DNA of 64,000 bases from CAYZJD01 sp964483455 (GCA_964483455.1 CAZACK010000002.1:1-64000), one strand, 5' to 3'. Counted from the stretch's first letter, positions 21,569-30,150 are shown. Numbers and translations: made by a program. The notes: a model not told the origin generated them from the letters alone.

Positions 21569-22834
21569 ATGAACCGGCGCAATTTTCTCACCACGACGGC
21601 GTCGGCCTCGTTGCCGCTGATTGTCCCTTCGCGCATTCTTCGCGGCCGGCGCAATCCCGGCCCGAACGACCTGATCCGAATCGCCTTCATCGGCGTGGGC
21701 GGCCGCGCGCGCTGGCTGCTCCAGAACGAGAAGTTTCCCGGCGCTGAGATCGTCTCGGTCGCCGACTGCTTCCGGCGCCGCTGCGACGAGTTCGCCGCGC
21801 TGCACCCGGACGGCGGGAAGTGGACGAAGTACCAGGACTACCGCAAGCTGCTCGACAAAGAGAAGCTCGACGCGGTATTTGTCGAGACCACGACGCACGC
21901 CCGAGCGTTGATCTCGATCCATGCCCTCCAGGCCGGGCTGGACGTGTACGCCGAAAAACCTCTGACGCTCACGATCGAGGAGGGCAGGGTACTGGCGAAC
22001 GCCGTCAGCAAGCACCGGCGTGTGCTGCAAACGGGCACGCAGCAACGCTCGATCCCCATCAACATGCATGCCAGCAAGCTGATCCGGGACGGCGCCATCG
22101 GCAAGGTCCGCGAGGTGATCGCGTGCAATTTTCAGCCTCCGGCGCTGTGGACCCCGAAACCGGCCCAGCCCATCCCGGAAGGGCTCGATTGGGACCAGTG
22201 GTGCAACCAGACCGAGCTTCGCCCGTACCACGAGGACCTGCGCACGAAGTGGGCCCTGTATCGCGACTACGACGGCGGCGGCCAGTCCTGGGGCGTGACC
22301 GGCTGGGGCACGCATTCGCTCGACCAGGTGCAGTGCGCGCTCGGAACCGACGACACCGGGCCGGTCGAAATCTGGCCGGAGCAAGCCGGTCTCCGGGCCA
22401 AGGTGACCATGCGCTACGCGAGTGGCACGCTTCTGAAGCTGGAAGGTCCGGAGCGGGACCACGCCGACCTCGGCGCGATCTTCGTCGGGGAGAAGGGCAG
22501 GATCGAGATCAAGCGGGGCAGCGTGATCGCCGACCCGCCGGAACTGATGAAGGGCGCGCCCGTCGACACGCCGGAAGGTCCCGGGGAGAACCGCTTCCAC
22601 ATCGAGAACTTCTTGGAATGCATGCGCACCCGGGAAACGCCGAACGCCGGCGTGGAGGCCGGCCATCGCGCGACCACGGTCTGCCATCTTGTCAACATCT
22701 GCCGCGAACTCGGCCGGAGGCTCCGGTGGGATCCACGGGCCGAACGATTCCTGGACGACGAGGAAGGCAACAGGCTCCTGTCACGGCCCCGGCGGAAGGC
22801 GTACAGATTGCCGAAGATCTCGTTGGCGACGTAG
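21569..22834 (+). CDS. Gfo/Idh/MocA-family oxidoreductase, Tat-exported
   Basis: 421 residues. The leader is MNRRNFLTTTASASLPLIV (twin Arg). The Rossmann motif is RIAFIGVGGRARWLLQ, followed by TTHARALISIHALQAGLDVY and AEKPLTLTIEEG (EKP substrate Lys). GLDWDQWCNQTELRPYHEDL and the C-terminal FHIENFLECMRTRETPNAGVE are hallmarks of this Gfo/Idh subgroup. It is the third such protein in the window and stands alone. No good Shine-Dalgarno precedes the ATG. It is convergent with the PepSY genes, stop against stop. Confidence 0.88.
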   Translation: MNRRNFLTTTASASLPLIVPSRILRGRRNPGPNDLIRIAFIGVGGRARWLLQNEKFPGAEIVSVADCFRRRCDEFAALHPDGGKWTKYQDYRKLLDKEKLDAVFVETTTHARALISIHALQAGLDVYAEKPLTLTIEEGRVLANAVSKHRRVLQTGTQQRSIPINMHASKLIRDGAIGKVREVIACNFQPPALWTPKPAQPIPEGLDWDQWCNQTELRPYHEDLRTKWALYRDYDGGGQSWGVTGWGTHSLDQVQCALGTDDTGPVEIWPEQAGLRAKVTMRYASGTLLKLEGPERDHADLGAIFVGEKGRIEIKRGSVIADPPELMKGAPVDTPEGPGENRFHIENFLECMRTRETPNAGVEAGHRATTVCHLVNICRELGRRLRWDPRAERFLDDEEGNRLLSRPRRKAYRLPKISLAT

Positions 22835-23431
22835 CTACAGGCCGGCGAGGAGCAGCACGAACAGCGCCGCGCCCGATCCGATCGCCAATAAGCCCCAGCT
22901 TCGCGTGTGGCGGATGTTCCACCACATGTAGACGCCGGAGGCGATCCACAGGATCATGCCGAGGCAGACCACGTCGATCATGACCGCCCAGAAATCATCA
23001 AGCAGCGAGTCCTGCTGGAATCCGCCGCGGGCGTGCATGCCGGTGAGAAGGTGGTCGAGCCGGAAGCGGCGGTCCTCCGCCACCAGCCGCTTGCGGTCGA
23101 TGAAAAACTTGACCTGGGTGGCGTTCCAGAAGTCGTAGACGTAGATGTGAAACTCACGATCGTTCGGGCGCCAGGTGCCGTACGCGCCCTCGAGGCCGGC
23201 GTCCCGCATGATTCGGAGGCCGACTGCGCGGTCATCGCCGCCGGGGGGAACCGGCACGTCGTACGGCCGGTCGAAGCGCGGCTTCCAGTCCGGGGCGCCG
23301 TCTTCATAGGCCTTTCGGAAAGGCTCCGGATGGCTCATCGGGATCGAGCTGACGCCGTACAGGAAGAACCATGGCAGCAGGAACAGCCCCAGGTACAGAT
23401 GCAAGCGGCGGACGAAGCGATGGAAGGTCAT
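22835..23431 (-). CDS. PepSY-associated TM-helix protein (paralog 2)
   Basis: 198 residues from the ATG at 23431 (GGA ribosome-binding site just upstream). RFVRRLHLYLGLFLLPWFFLY is the first membrane helix of the PepSY-TM family. An extracytoplasmic domain and two C-terminal helices (VMIDVVCLGMILWIASGVYM and GLLAIGSGAALFVLLLAGL) follow. PepSY-TM proteins often accompany siderophore receptors and can reduce ferric chelates; no haem or flavin motif proves this here. It lies 11 bp downstream of its paralog on the same strand. Confidence 0.75.
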   Translation of the reverse strand: MTFHRFVRRLHLYLGLFLLPWFFLYGVSSIPMSHPEPFRKAYEDGAPDWKPRFDRPYDVPVPPGGDDRAVGLRIMRDAGLEGAYGTWRPNDREFHIYVYDFWNATQVKFFIDRKRLVAEDRRFRLDHLLTGMHARGGFQQDSLLDDFWAVMIDVVCLGMILWIASGVYMWWNIRHTRSWGLLAIGSGAALFVLLLAGL

Positions 23432-23442
23432 CGGTGTTCCTT

Positions 23443-24036
23443 TCAGATGGTCGCCAGGAAGAGGACGAACAGCACCAGGCCGGCCGAGGCGAACACGATT
23501 CCCCAGCGGCGCGTGCCGCTCAGTTCCAGCCACATCCAGATTCCCGAGGCGACCCAGAAGATCATGGCCGCGATCGCCAGGTCCACCGAAAACGCCCACG
23601 GATTTCGCAAGGGATAGTCAGGAGACCAGCCGCGGCTGCGGTGCAATTCCTCGAGGAATGCGCGCGTTCGGATGAGCTGCCGTTCGACCACGAGTTGCCC
23701 GCTGGCGGGCGTGAAAGTGATGCGGCGCGGGTGAAGCGGGTCCTCGCGAAAGATGACCAGCTTTCCGTCCGGCTCCTTGCGGACGTAGTACCGCCCGTCG
23801 ATTTCCAGGTCCTTGACGATCTGGCGGGCGATGTCCCGCGGCTTCGCCGCGGGATCGAAAGTGCCGCGATAGACCGTCTCGCTCTCTTTCTCGAAAGCCG
23901 GCTCGGGACCGGCCTGGAGGCGGTCGAAGAACTGGCGGTGGTTCATGGCCATTGTGCTGAGGGCGTACATCAGCACCCACGGCGTCAGCAGCAGAGCGAG
24001 ATACATGTGTGTCCGGCGAATGATTTTGGAGAGCAT
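23443..24036 (-). CDS. PepSY-associated TM-helix protein (paralog 1)
   Basis: 197 residues with the same architecture as the next gene: MLSKIIRRTHMYLALLLTP helix, periplasmic PepSY-like segment (GRYYVRKEPDGKLVIFREDP), then IAAMIFWVASGIWMWLELSG and a last helix. The C-terminal halves align nearly position by position (FWVASGIWMWLEL against LWIASGVYMWWNI), so the pair is a tandem duplication. A two-subunit inner-membrane complex is the simplest reading. It is the first gene of the pair. Confidence 0.75.
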   Translation of the reverse strand: MLSKIIRRTHMYLALLLTPWVLMYALSTMAMNHRQFFDRLQAGPEPAFEKESETVYRGTFDPAAKPRDIARQIVKDLEIDGRYYVRKEPDGKLVIFREDPLHPRRITFTPASGQLVVERQLIRTRAFLEELHRSRGWSPDYPLRNPWAFSVDLAIAAMIFWVASGIWMWLELSGTRRWGIVFASAGLVLFVLFLATI

Positions 24037-24084
24037 ATCGGGGTCCCAGGCGAAAGAGCGATTGTACTGGAAAATATCCCGGCG

Positions 24085-24106
24085 GGGCAGGCGCTGTCGC
24101 CTGCCC
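24085..24106. repeat. GGGCAGGCG palindrome (REP-like)
   Basis: A perfect 9-bp inverted repeat, GGGCAGGCG (24085-24093) and CGCCTGCCC (24098-24106), with loop CTGT. It is in the 259-bp space upstream of the PepSY pair, which holds nothing else recognisable. The same GGCAGGC core recurs at 30261-30336, and a related one at 62989-63007. No T-run follows, so it is not a typical terminator. Confidence 0.7.
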
Positions 24107-24295
24107 TACGCTGTTTGTGGGGCCCTCTTCATCGCCTGGCTTGGGGTCGATCAACGGATCGTAGAACCAAATGAAGACCGTGATGGTATCGTCCAGGTTC
24201 CAGGTTGTGATCCCGGATCAGGCCGATGAGGGTACTGCGCCTCTTTCTGGCAGGCATCGACACCCGCCTCGATTGGGAGCCGGACCGCTCATGAG

Positions 24296-25276
24296 CTATC
24301 TCAGGGCTGGGTGGATCTTCATACCACCGAGTTTCCGCTTCAGCCCGGCGGGCCTCACCAATCCGTCTTCGGTGACCACGCCGCTGAGCCAGGCGAGCGG
24401 CGTCGTGTCGAAATAGTGGTTCTCGACTGTGACGCCCGCAAGCCTCCGCGGCAAGACCTCCCGCGGATTCCTGGGCGCTGGGCTCATGGCCGGACGTGAG
24501 GCGGGCAGGAGCTTAGTCGAATCGCAGAGCGCGTAGACCGGCACGTTGAATTCCCGCGCAGCGGCGGCCAGCAACGCCGTGCCGGCTTTGTTCACCACGC
24601 CGCCGGCCGAAATCGAATCTGCGCCGACCAGCACGAGGCTGGCGCGCCGCAGATGGGCGGCCGCGGCCGCGTCCACGATGAGGGTCACGGCAATCCCGCG
24701 CTCCGCGAGTTGCGATGCCATGGCTCGGCCTTCGCAGACCGGCCTCGACTCCGTGCAGACGACTTCAAACCGTTTCCCGGCGCGTTGGGCGGCGACCAAG
24801 GTCCGCAACACTGTCTCGCTGGAGGAATGAGTCAGGATCACGGAGCCCTGCTGAATCAGGGCCGCCGCGCGCCGCTCGATACGAGGCCCGGCAAGATCGA
24901 GAAGCCGGAGGAAGGCGCGGCAGGCGGCGCGGACACGCGACCGGGCCGCGTGCCCGTCCGGGTTGCCGGCAGCGGCCAGCAGCGCCCGATTGACAAGATG
25001 AAACATGGGCGCCATGGCGGGCTGCGCGGCGAGAAGCTCTTGCCCGGCGCGCTCCAAAGCGGCGTGGACACCCCCGGACGGCAGAGTATTCGTGTACCGA
25101 AGCAGCGCCTCGGACGCCTTTCGCGCCAGCGCGAGCGCGCCGCTGTGGTTGTCAGAAGCGATGCCGCGGACGGCCGCGAGAAATCGCCGCCGCCCGGGGC
25201 TCAGCTCTTCTTGGAGGTCACCGCCGAGAACGCCGCCACGCGCTGTTCCACCTTCTCGCTGCCGCACTTGGGACAC
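24296..25276 (-). CDS. eIF-2B alpha/beta/delta-like sugar-phosphate isomerase family protein
   Basis: Up to 326 residues. The C-terminal Rossmann-like domain has the family signatures SSSETVLRTL, TESRPVCEGRAMA, LVGADSISAGGVVNKAGT and FNVPVYALCDSTKLLP. The bacterial relatives include ribose-1,5-bisphosphate isomerase-like and methylthioribose-1-phosphate isomerase-like enzymes; this one lacks enough markers to choose. The GTG at 25276 overlaps the FmdB-type gene by 76 bases. A CTG at 25204, just overlapping that gene's stop, is an alternative start, so the first ~24 residues are doubtful. Confidence 0.78.
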   Translation of the reverse strand: MSQVRQREGGTARGGVLGGDLQEELSPGRRRFLAAVRGIASDNHSGALALARKASEALLRYTNTLPSGGVHAALERAGQELLAAQPAMAPMFHLVNRALLAAAGNPDGHAARSRVRAACRAFLRLLDLAGPRIERRAAALIQQGSVILTHSSSETVLRTLVAAQRAGKRFEVVCTESRPVCEGRAMASQLAERGIAVTLIVDAAAAAHLRRASLVLVGADSISAGGVVNKAGTALLAAAAREFNVPVYALCDSTKLLPASRPAMSPAPRNPREVLPRRLAGVTVENHYFDTTPLAWLSGVVTEDGLVRPAGLKRKLGGMKIHPALR

Positions 25277-25365
25277 TTCACGCCGCCCCGCTCCCGCTCC
25301 GACATCCGGAGAACAAGCTCAAACTCCTTTTTGCATTCCTGGCAAACAAAGACGTACACGGGCAT
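25201..25365 (-). CDS. FmdB-type small zinc-ribbon protein
   Basis: 54 residues: MPVYVFVCQECKKEFELVL, a linker, KCPKCGSEKVEQRV and a short basic end. The two Cys pairs (CQEC and CPKC) form the zinc ribbon of the FmdB/CxxC regulatory-protein family. Family members are small and of unclear function, and are often placed before unrelated metabolic genes. It is probably co-transcribed with the eIF-2B-like gene, whose reading frame begins inside or at the end of it. Confidence 0.85.
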   Translation of the reverse strand: MPVYVFVCQECKKEFELVLRMSERERGGVKCPKCGSEKVEQRVAAFSAVTSKKS

Positions 25366-25452
25366 GGACGCCTCCGCTTCCTAAGATATTCCGCCCTCAT
25401 TCTACCTCTGGCGAGGCCCGACGACGGGGAGTTCCCCGCCCGCCGCGCTACA

Positions 25453-26256
25453 ATGTTGACCATGTTTCGAACGGCACTAGTCATCAGTCTCCTGCTGGCT
25501 GCTGTCCCGCTGTTTCCCCAAGCCAGGATCAACCTGAACGACGGCGAGGCGCACGGCGATCCGCCGTTCCTGCTCGAGGAAGGCTGGCGCGCGCTGCTGA
25601 ACGGACGCGACCTGACGGGCTGGCACGGCCAGGACAACAAGCCGCACGAGTGGATCACTACCCGCGGGGTGCGCTGGGAGCGATTGCTCGGCCCGACCCA
25701 CTTGATCCCCGTGCCTCAGCCCGGCGACCGGATCTTGAACGGGCTCAAGGGCAACACCGCGAACCTGGTCACGGACGAGAAGTTCGGCGACGTGGAATTG
25801 TACCTGGAGTTCATGCTCTCCAAGGGCTCGAATTCCGGGGTGTATCTGCACGGCCTCTACGAGATCCAGGTCTTCGACAGTTGGGGGTCCACCGAGCCGA
25901 TGAAGACATCGGATTGCGGCGGGGTCTACCACCGGTGGATCGACGAGAAGGGCGTCGGCGGCTCGGCGCCGTCGCGCAACGCCAGCCGGATGCCCGGCGA
26001 GTGGCAGTCCTTCCACATCTGGTTCCGCGCCCCGCGCTTCGACTCGGGCGGGAAGAAGGTCGAGAACGCGAAGTTCATCCGGGTCCTGCACAACGGGCTC
26101 TCGGTGCAAAAGGACGTGGAGGTGGACGGGCCGACCCGGGCGCACATGAACCTCCCGGAGGCGCCGCTGAACCCGATCATGCTTCAGGGGGACCACGGGC
26201 CGGTGGCGTATCGAAACATCTACGTGCGCCCACTGCGCCCGATCATTTCCCGATAA
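25453..26256 (+). CDS. Secreted DUF1080 protein (3-keto-disaccharide hydrolase family)
   Basis: 267 residues; ATGs at 25453 and 25462 precede a Sec signal peptide (FRTALVISLLLAAVPLFPQ). The jelly-roll domain starts EEGWRALLNGRDLTGWHGQ and contains the hallmark FGDVELYLEFMLSKGSNSGVYLHGLYEIQVFDS and the closing IMLQGDHGPVAYRNIYVRPL. DUF1080 proteins include 3-keto-disaccharide hydrolases acting after Gfo/Idh-type 3-dehydrogenation of sugars, which fits the oxidoreductases nearby. It is two bases from the cyclase gene, so the two form one unit. Confidence 0.88.
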   Translation: MLTMFRTALVISLLLAAVPLFPQARINLNDGEAHGDPPFLLEEGWRALLNGRDLTGWHGQDNKPHEWITTRGVRWERLLGPTHLIPVPQPGDRILNGLKGNTANLVTDEKFGDVELYLEFMLSKGSNSGVYLHGLYEIQVFDSWGSTEPMKTSDCGGVYHRWIDEKGVGGSAPSRNASRMPGEWQSFHIWFRAPRFDSGGKKVENAKFIRVLHNGLSVQKDVEVDGPTRAHMNLPEAPLNPIMLQGDHGPVAYRNIYVRPLRPIISR

Positions 26257-26258
26257 CC

Positions 26259-26891
26259 GTGGCCCGCGACTGGATCGACGTCTCCGTTCCGATTCGCAGC
26301 GGGATGGCGCGCTGGCCGGGCGATCCGCCAGTGCTGATCGAGCGGGCCGAGTCGATCAAGGAGGGCGGGGCGTGCAACCTGACGCTGCTCGCGATGCCCG
26401 CCCATTGCGGCACGCACGTCGATGCGCCGGCGCACTACCTGCCCGGCGGCGCCGGCGTGGACAAGATGCCGCCGGGCGCTCTGATCGGTCCGTGTAGGGT
26501 GATTGAGATTCGCGGCCGCGTGTCCGTGAACCCCGAAGAGCTGCGCCGTCACCGCATCCGGCGCGGGGAGCGGCTGTTGCTCAAGACACGCGGCGCGGCC
26601 CGCTACTGGCGAACGGACAGCTTCATCGAGGATTTCGTCTACGTCTCGAAGGAGGCCGCGCGGTTCCTCGCCGGCAGAGGTGTGCTCGCGGTCGGCGTGG
26701 ACTACCTTTCGGTGGGCGGCTACAAGCACGACTTGGCCGACACGCACCGGATTCTGCTGGAAGCCGGTGTCTGGATCATCGAGGGCCTGAACCTGTCGAA
26801 GGTGAAGCCGGGGCGGTACGAGCTGGCGTGCCTGCCGCTGCGGATCGAGGGGGCTGACGGCGCGCCGGCCAGGGCGCTGCTTCGGCGATGA
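26259..26891 (+). CDS. Cyclase/kynurenine formamidase-like family protein
   Basis: 210 residues starting with GTG at 26259, two bases after the DUF1080 stop. It carries the cyclase-family metal motif HCGTHVDAPAHYLPGG (residues ~45-60, H-x-G-T-H-x-D). Further conserved parts are LLKTRGAARYW and VGVDYLSVGGYKHDLADTHR with additional metal-binding candidates. The family hydrolyses N-formylkynurenine, isatin or related cyclic amides and needs Zn or Mn; the substrate here is unknown. The stop codon lies inside the left arm of a long inverted repeat. Confidence 0.85.
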   Translation: MARDWIDVSVPIRSGMARWPGDPPVLIERAESIKEGGACNLTLLAMPAHCGTHVDAPAHYLPGGAGVDKMPPGALIGPCRVIEIRGRVSVNPEELRRHRIRRGERLLLKTRGAARYWRTDSFIEDFVYVSKEAARFLAGRGVLAVGVDYLSVGGYKHDLADTHRILLEAGVWIIEGLNLSKVKPGRYELACLPLRIEGADGAPARALLRR

Positions 26892-26969
26892 ATTTAACCA
26901 CAGAGGCACAGAGTACACAGAGTTTTCCAAGTGGTTTCTCTGTGTACTTTGTGACTCTGTGGTTAATTC
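26890..26969. repeat. Long imperfect inverted repeat bridging two convergent stop codons
   Basis: The left arm (26890-26922) contains AACCACAGAGGCACAGAG. The right arm (26938-26969) is its reverse complement with one indel and two mismatches, around a 15-base loop. It overlaps the TGA of the cyclase gene and part of the TGA of the aldo/keto reductase gene. It could fold in both transcripts and act as a bidirectional terminator. It is AT-richer than the coding DNA around it. Confidence 0.9.
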
Positions 26970-27882
26970 AGCTTCTCTTATACTGCTCGATTTTCGGCCC
27001 GTGCGGCGCTTGCCGCGTCCTCTCGAGCAGCGCGGACATCTCCGGCCCGGACAGCTTCCGGAACGTCTTGCAGGCCTGCACGTTTTCTTCAAGCTGCTCG
27101 ACCGTCTCCACGCCGGAGACCACCGTGTCCACGTCCTGGCTCCAGGCAAACCGCAGGCATTCCGGGATCGTGGCGATGCGGTTCTTGATGATGTTGCCGA
27201 AGCCGTTGGTCTTCATCGCGAGGAGCCCGAGGCCTTTCTTGCGGACGTTCGGCAGCACCGTGCTGATGAAGCTCAGGTAGTGCGGATCGATGAGGTTCAC
27301 CGGGTGCTGGACGGTCTCCCAACCGTCGAAAGCGTCGAGCAGGCGCTGGTGGACCGCCGGATCGCGGTGCCCGGTGAACCCGATGTGCCGCGCCTTGCCT
27401 TGCTTCTTGGCTTCGACGAACGCCTCCAGCGCGCCGCCGGGTGCGAGGATGCGGTCCACTTCTTCCGGCTCGCTGACCTGGTGGCATTGCCACAGGTCGA
27501 GATAATCGGTCTCCATCCGCTTCAGCGTCTCTTCGAGTTGCCGCATGGCGCCCGCCCGGTCGCGCAACTCAGCCTTCGACATCAGCAGCACCTTCCGCCG
27601 CAGCCCGCCGCGGAGGGCCTTGCCGTAGATCTCGTCGCTCTTGCCGTCGTGGTAATGGTGGGCGCTGTCGAAGAGGTTCACGCCGAGATCGATCGCGCGG
27701 TGAATTATCTTGATTGCGTTTTCCTCGCCGCGCACGGCCATGTGGTAGCCGCCGAGGGTGAGCTTGGAAACTCGCAGCCCGCTCTTGCCTAGAGTCGCCA
27801 GGGGCATCGGCGTCTGGGCGAGTGAGTCGAGCCGCGCACCTAGTGCGGCGGTCGAGACGTGGAGGAATGTTCGGCGTCGCAT
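26968..27882 (-). CDS. Aldo/keto reductase with twin-arginine-like leader
   Basis: 304 residues from the ATG at 27882 (MRRRTFLHVSTAALGARLDS; a GTG two codons upstream is possible). The (beta/alpha)8 AKR core begins MPLATLGKSGLRVSKLTLGG. The catalytic tetrad is represented by Asp in LGVNLFDSAHHYHDG with its Tyr, Lys in KVLLMSKAE, and the His of LWQCHQV. The closing ACKTFRKLSGPEMSALLERT includes typical cofactor-side residues. The leader suggests export, which is unusual for NADPH enzymes but seen in these phyla. It is downstream of the agarase-like gene on the same strand. Confidence 0.85.
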   Translation of the reverse strand: MRRRTFLHVSTAALGARLDSLAQTPMPLATLGKSGLRVSKLTLGGYHMAVRGEENAIKIIHRAIDLGVNLFDSAHHYHDGKSDEIYGKALRGGLRRKVLLMSKAELRDRAGAMRQLEETLKRMETDYLDLWQCHQVSEPEEVDRILAPGGALEAFVEAKKQGKARHIGFTGHRDPAVHQRLLDAFDGWETVQHPVNLIDPHYLSFISTVLPNVRKKGLGLLAMKTNGFGNIIKNRIATIPECLRFAWSQDVDTVVSGVETVEQLEENVQACKTFRKLSGPEMSALLERTRQAPHGPKIEQYKRS

Positions 27883-27897
27883 AAGCACAATGTAGCA

Positions 27898-27921
27898 GGG
27901 TTGTTCGGTTGGGCGGTTGTC
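27898..27921. repeat. Period-8 tandem repeat, sister of the array at 11272
   Basis: Three octamers, GGGTTGTT, CGGTTGGG and CGGTTGTC, occupy the 43-bp space between the agarase-like gene's stop and the reductase's start. The unit and period match those at 11272-11303. Confidence 0.5.
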
Positions 27922-27925
27922 TTTG

Positions 27926-30058
27926 CTACCTCGCCCTCCGCTTGTACGCTTCCCCGTGTACCGCTTTGGCGGCGGCGATGAACTCCGGATACGGCGTGTC
28001 GGTGACGTTCACCAGTCCGATCGAATAATTCTCGCCGTCGCCGGGGCGTCCGGTCAGCGGCTCGTCCGCGTATTTGAACCAATGGCACCCGACGAAGGAA
28101 GGATGATCGACCACGCTGCGCACGTACTCCTGGTACATGCGCGCGCGGTCGTCCTGGTCTTCGGAGGCGACGAGGCCCGTGTGGAACATGCCCCGGTCCA
28201 GCGCGCCCATGTGAAACTCGCCGATGATCACCGGCTTGTCCAGGGCGGCGAGAAATTTCCACTGGTCCGGCTCCACCCGCGGCCGGTAGATGTTGAAGCT
28301 CACCACGTCGCAGATCTCACCGCCGGCCTCGACGGACTCCATGGTGTACCAGGCGAAGCGCGTTCCGAGGTACAGGTGATTCGGATCGTGCTTCTTGAGC
28401 GTGTCGCGGACGGTGTGGAAATACTGCCGCGCCAGGTCCTTGACGAACGCGGCGAAGTCCTCCCTCATGGCGTCGTTGAGGTCGCCCGCCGGCTGGAAGG
28501 GCTTGTCGAGCAGGGCCTGCCAGGAGGCCAGTTTCGCGCCCCAGGTCTCGTTGAGCTTGTTGACGTCCTCGTACTTCGCCTTCAACTGGCCGAGGAATGC
28601 GCGCTTGGCGGGCGAGCGGCCGGTCAGCGCGAGCGCGCCGAGCGCCAGCCCGTAGCGTTTGCGCTCATCGCGCATCGTGCCCCAGGACAGCTCGTTGTCC
28701 ACGAAATAGCCGAGGCAGAACGGATCGTCCCTGAAGCCTGGCGCGATCTCGGCGACGCTGCGCTCCAGCACCGCGGCGAACTTGGGGTCGTACGGGTCGG
28801 TCATCTTCCGCCAGTAGTCGTCGCCGCTGGAGAGAACGGCGAACTGGTCCTTGGCATCGGCGGTGGAAGCGGGCCACGGGTCGATGGTCACGGTGTAGGG
28901 GACATTGCGTCCATAGAGCTTCGGTTCCGACCAATTGCCGATGGTGTTGAAGCCCCAGGCAGGCAGGCGCGCGAGCGCGGTCCGCGCCCACTCGTCGAAC
29001 CACTGCTTGCCGTACTTTCGCTCGAGGTTGGCGGAGTAGAAATTGAACGAGCGCCCGAGGTGGAACTTGATTTTGAGGCCCAGCGCCTCCCAGTCGCGGT
29101 TGATGCGGAAATGCGCCGCCAGCGGGTCGTCCTTGTCGGGAAGCCACTGGAACATGCGTTCGCGGCCGGCGGTGATGGTGTCGCCTTCGATGGTGTTGAC
29201 GGAGTTGACGCCGAAGGAAAGGAACAGCCGTCCGCCGGGTGTCACCAGCCACCACTTGTGGTTGTGCTTCTCGGCGCGGAAGAAGCCTGTGGCTTTGAGT
29301 TGAGGGCCGGAAGCCCAGCCGCCGTACTCGTCGCGATCGGGCAGCGACGGATTCTGCTGGAGTTCCGCCTCTTCGGCGGCGCGCCGCCCGGCGAATTCGG
29401 TCTCGCTCTTCAGTTTGCCGGGCCAGTCGTCGAGCGCGAACTGTCCGAGCGGATCGACGATCTTGTCGTAGGTCGGGCCGGGGACCAGCCTCACGTTGTC
29501 GACCAGCAGCGTTTGCGGTGTTTCGGGCTTGGCGAGCGTCAGGCTGAACGACGCGACGCGGGCGGTATCCAACTTCCGGTGATCCGAGGAGGACAGGCGG
29601 AAGCCCGGGATGGCCGGCTGGCCGCGCATCCCCATATCGAGCGGATTCGGCGCGTTCAGGGCCAGGGCGAAAGACGTCGTTGCGTGGGCTTTGAGACGAA
29701 CCTGGCCGGCGGTTGTGTTCCCTGCCGCATCCTTCACTTCGATGCCGAGCGTCACCGGCTCGTCGTACCGGTTGAACGCATCGATGGCGAGCGCGCCGAA
29801 CGGGCGCCAATCCCACGGCGTCGCGCCGGCGGGGAAGGTGATCCGCGATTGCTCCGCCTTGCGAAAGCTCAGCGCCAGGGAGTACCGGCCGTCGGTCGCA
29901 TGGTCCTGGATGCGCCGCACGCGCTCGTTGGTGGATTGGATGGCCGAGATGTCTTCGCTTGGCTCGAAGGAGAACAGCAGCTTTGGTTTTGGCGCCTGTG
30001 CGAAGACGGCTGTGCAAAGGGAGATTGACAGAAGACAGGTTGTGGAGATGGATTGCAT
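27926..30058 (-). CDS. Secreted GH50-like beta-agarase/beta-galactosidase-type glycoside hydrolase
   Basis: 710 residues with a Sec signal peptide (MQSISTTCLLSISLCTAVFA). The N-terminal ~190 residues form a carbohydrate-binding-like beta-sandwich. The catalytic barrel opens with NHKWWLVTPGGRLFLSFGVN and has YFVDNELSWG (probable acid/base Glu after Asn). Near the C-terminus it has PVIIGEFHMGALDRGMFHTG (probable nucleophile Glu) and GCHWFKYADEPLTGRPGDGE. These are hallmarks of GH50 agarases. Action on agar or a related galactan is inferred; terrestrial members may act on other galactans. It is the first gene of a pair with the aldo/keto reductase. Confidence 0.82.
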   Translation of the reverse strand: MQSISTTCLLSISLCTAVFAQAPKPKLLFSFEPSEDISAIQSTNERVRRIQDHATDGRYSLALSFRKAEQSRITFPAGATPWDWRPFGALAIDAFNRYDEPVTLGIEVKDAAGNTTAGQVRLKAHATTSFALALNAPNPLDMGMRGQPAIPGFRLSSSDHRKLDTARVASFSLTLAKPETPQTLLVDNVRLVPGPTYDKIVDPLGQFALDDWPGKLKSETEFAGRRAAEEAELQQNPSLPDRDEYGGWASGPQLKATGFFRAEKHNHKWWLVTPGGRLFLSFGVNSVNTIEGDTITAGRERMFQWLPDKDDPLAAHFRINRDWEALGLKIKFHLGRSFNFYSANLERKYGKQWFDEWARTALARLPAWGFNTIGNWSEPKLYGRNVPYTVTIDPWPASTADAKDQFAVLSSGDDYWRKMTDPYDPKFAAVLERSVAEIAPGFRDDPFCLGYFVDNELSWGTMRDERKRYGLALGALALTGRSPAKRAFLGQLKAKYEDVNKLNETWGAKLASWQALLDKPFQPAGDLNDAMREDFAAFVKDLARQYFHTVRDTLKKHDPNHLYLGTRFAWYTMESVEAGGEICDVVSFNIYRPRVEPDQWKFLAALDKPVIIGEFHMGALDRGMFHTGLVASEDQDDRARMYQEYVRSVVDHPSFVGCHWFKYADEPLTGRPGDGENYSIGLVNVTDTPYPEFIAAAKAVHGEAYKRRAR

Positions 30059-30150
30059 ATCCGATATTCTCCTCTCAAACCGTGGCCGGCGTCACCGGCC
30101 CTCGTCGAACGCCCAGCGAGGCCACGCCTCAGGCCGGCCATGTTTCTCAG

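Noticed and set aside
25201..25276. Treating the 76-base overlap of the FmdB-type and eIF-2B-like frames as a gene fusion or frameshift
   Set aside because: Both proteins are complete on their own; the overlap only exists if the upstream GTG is used and vanishes with a later start.
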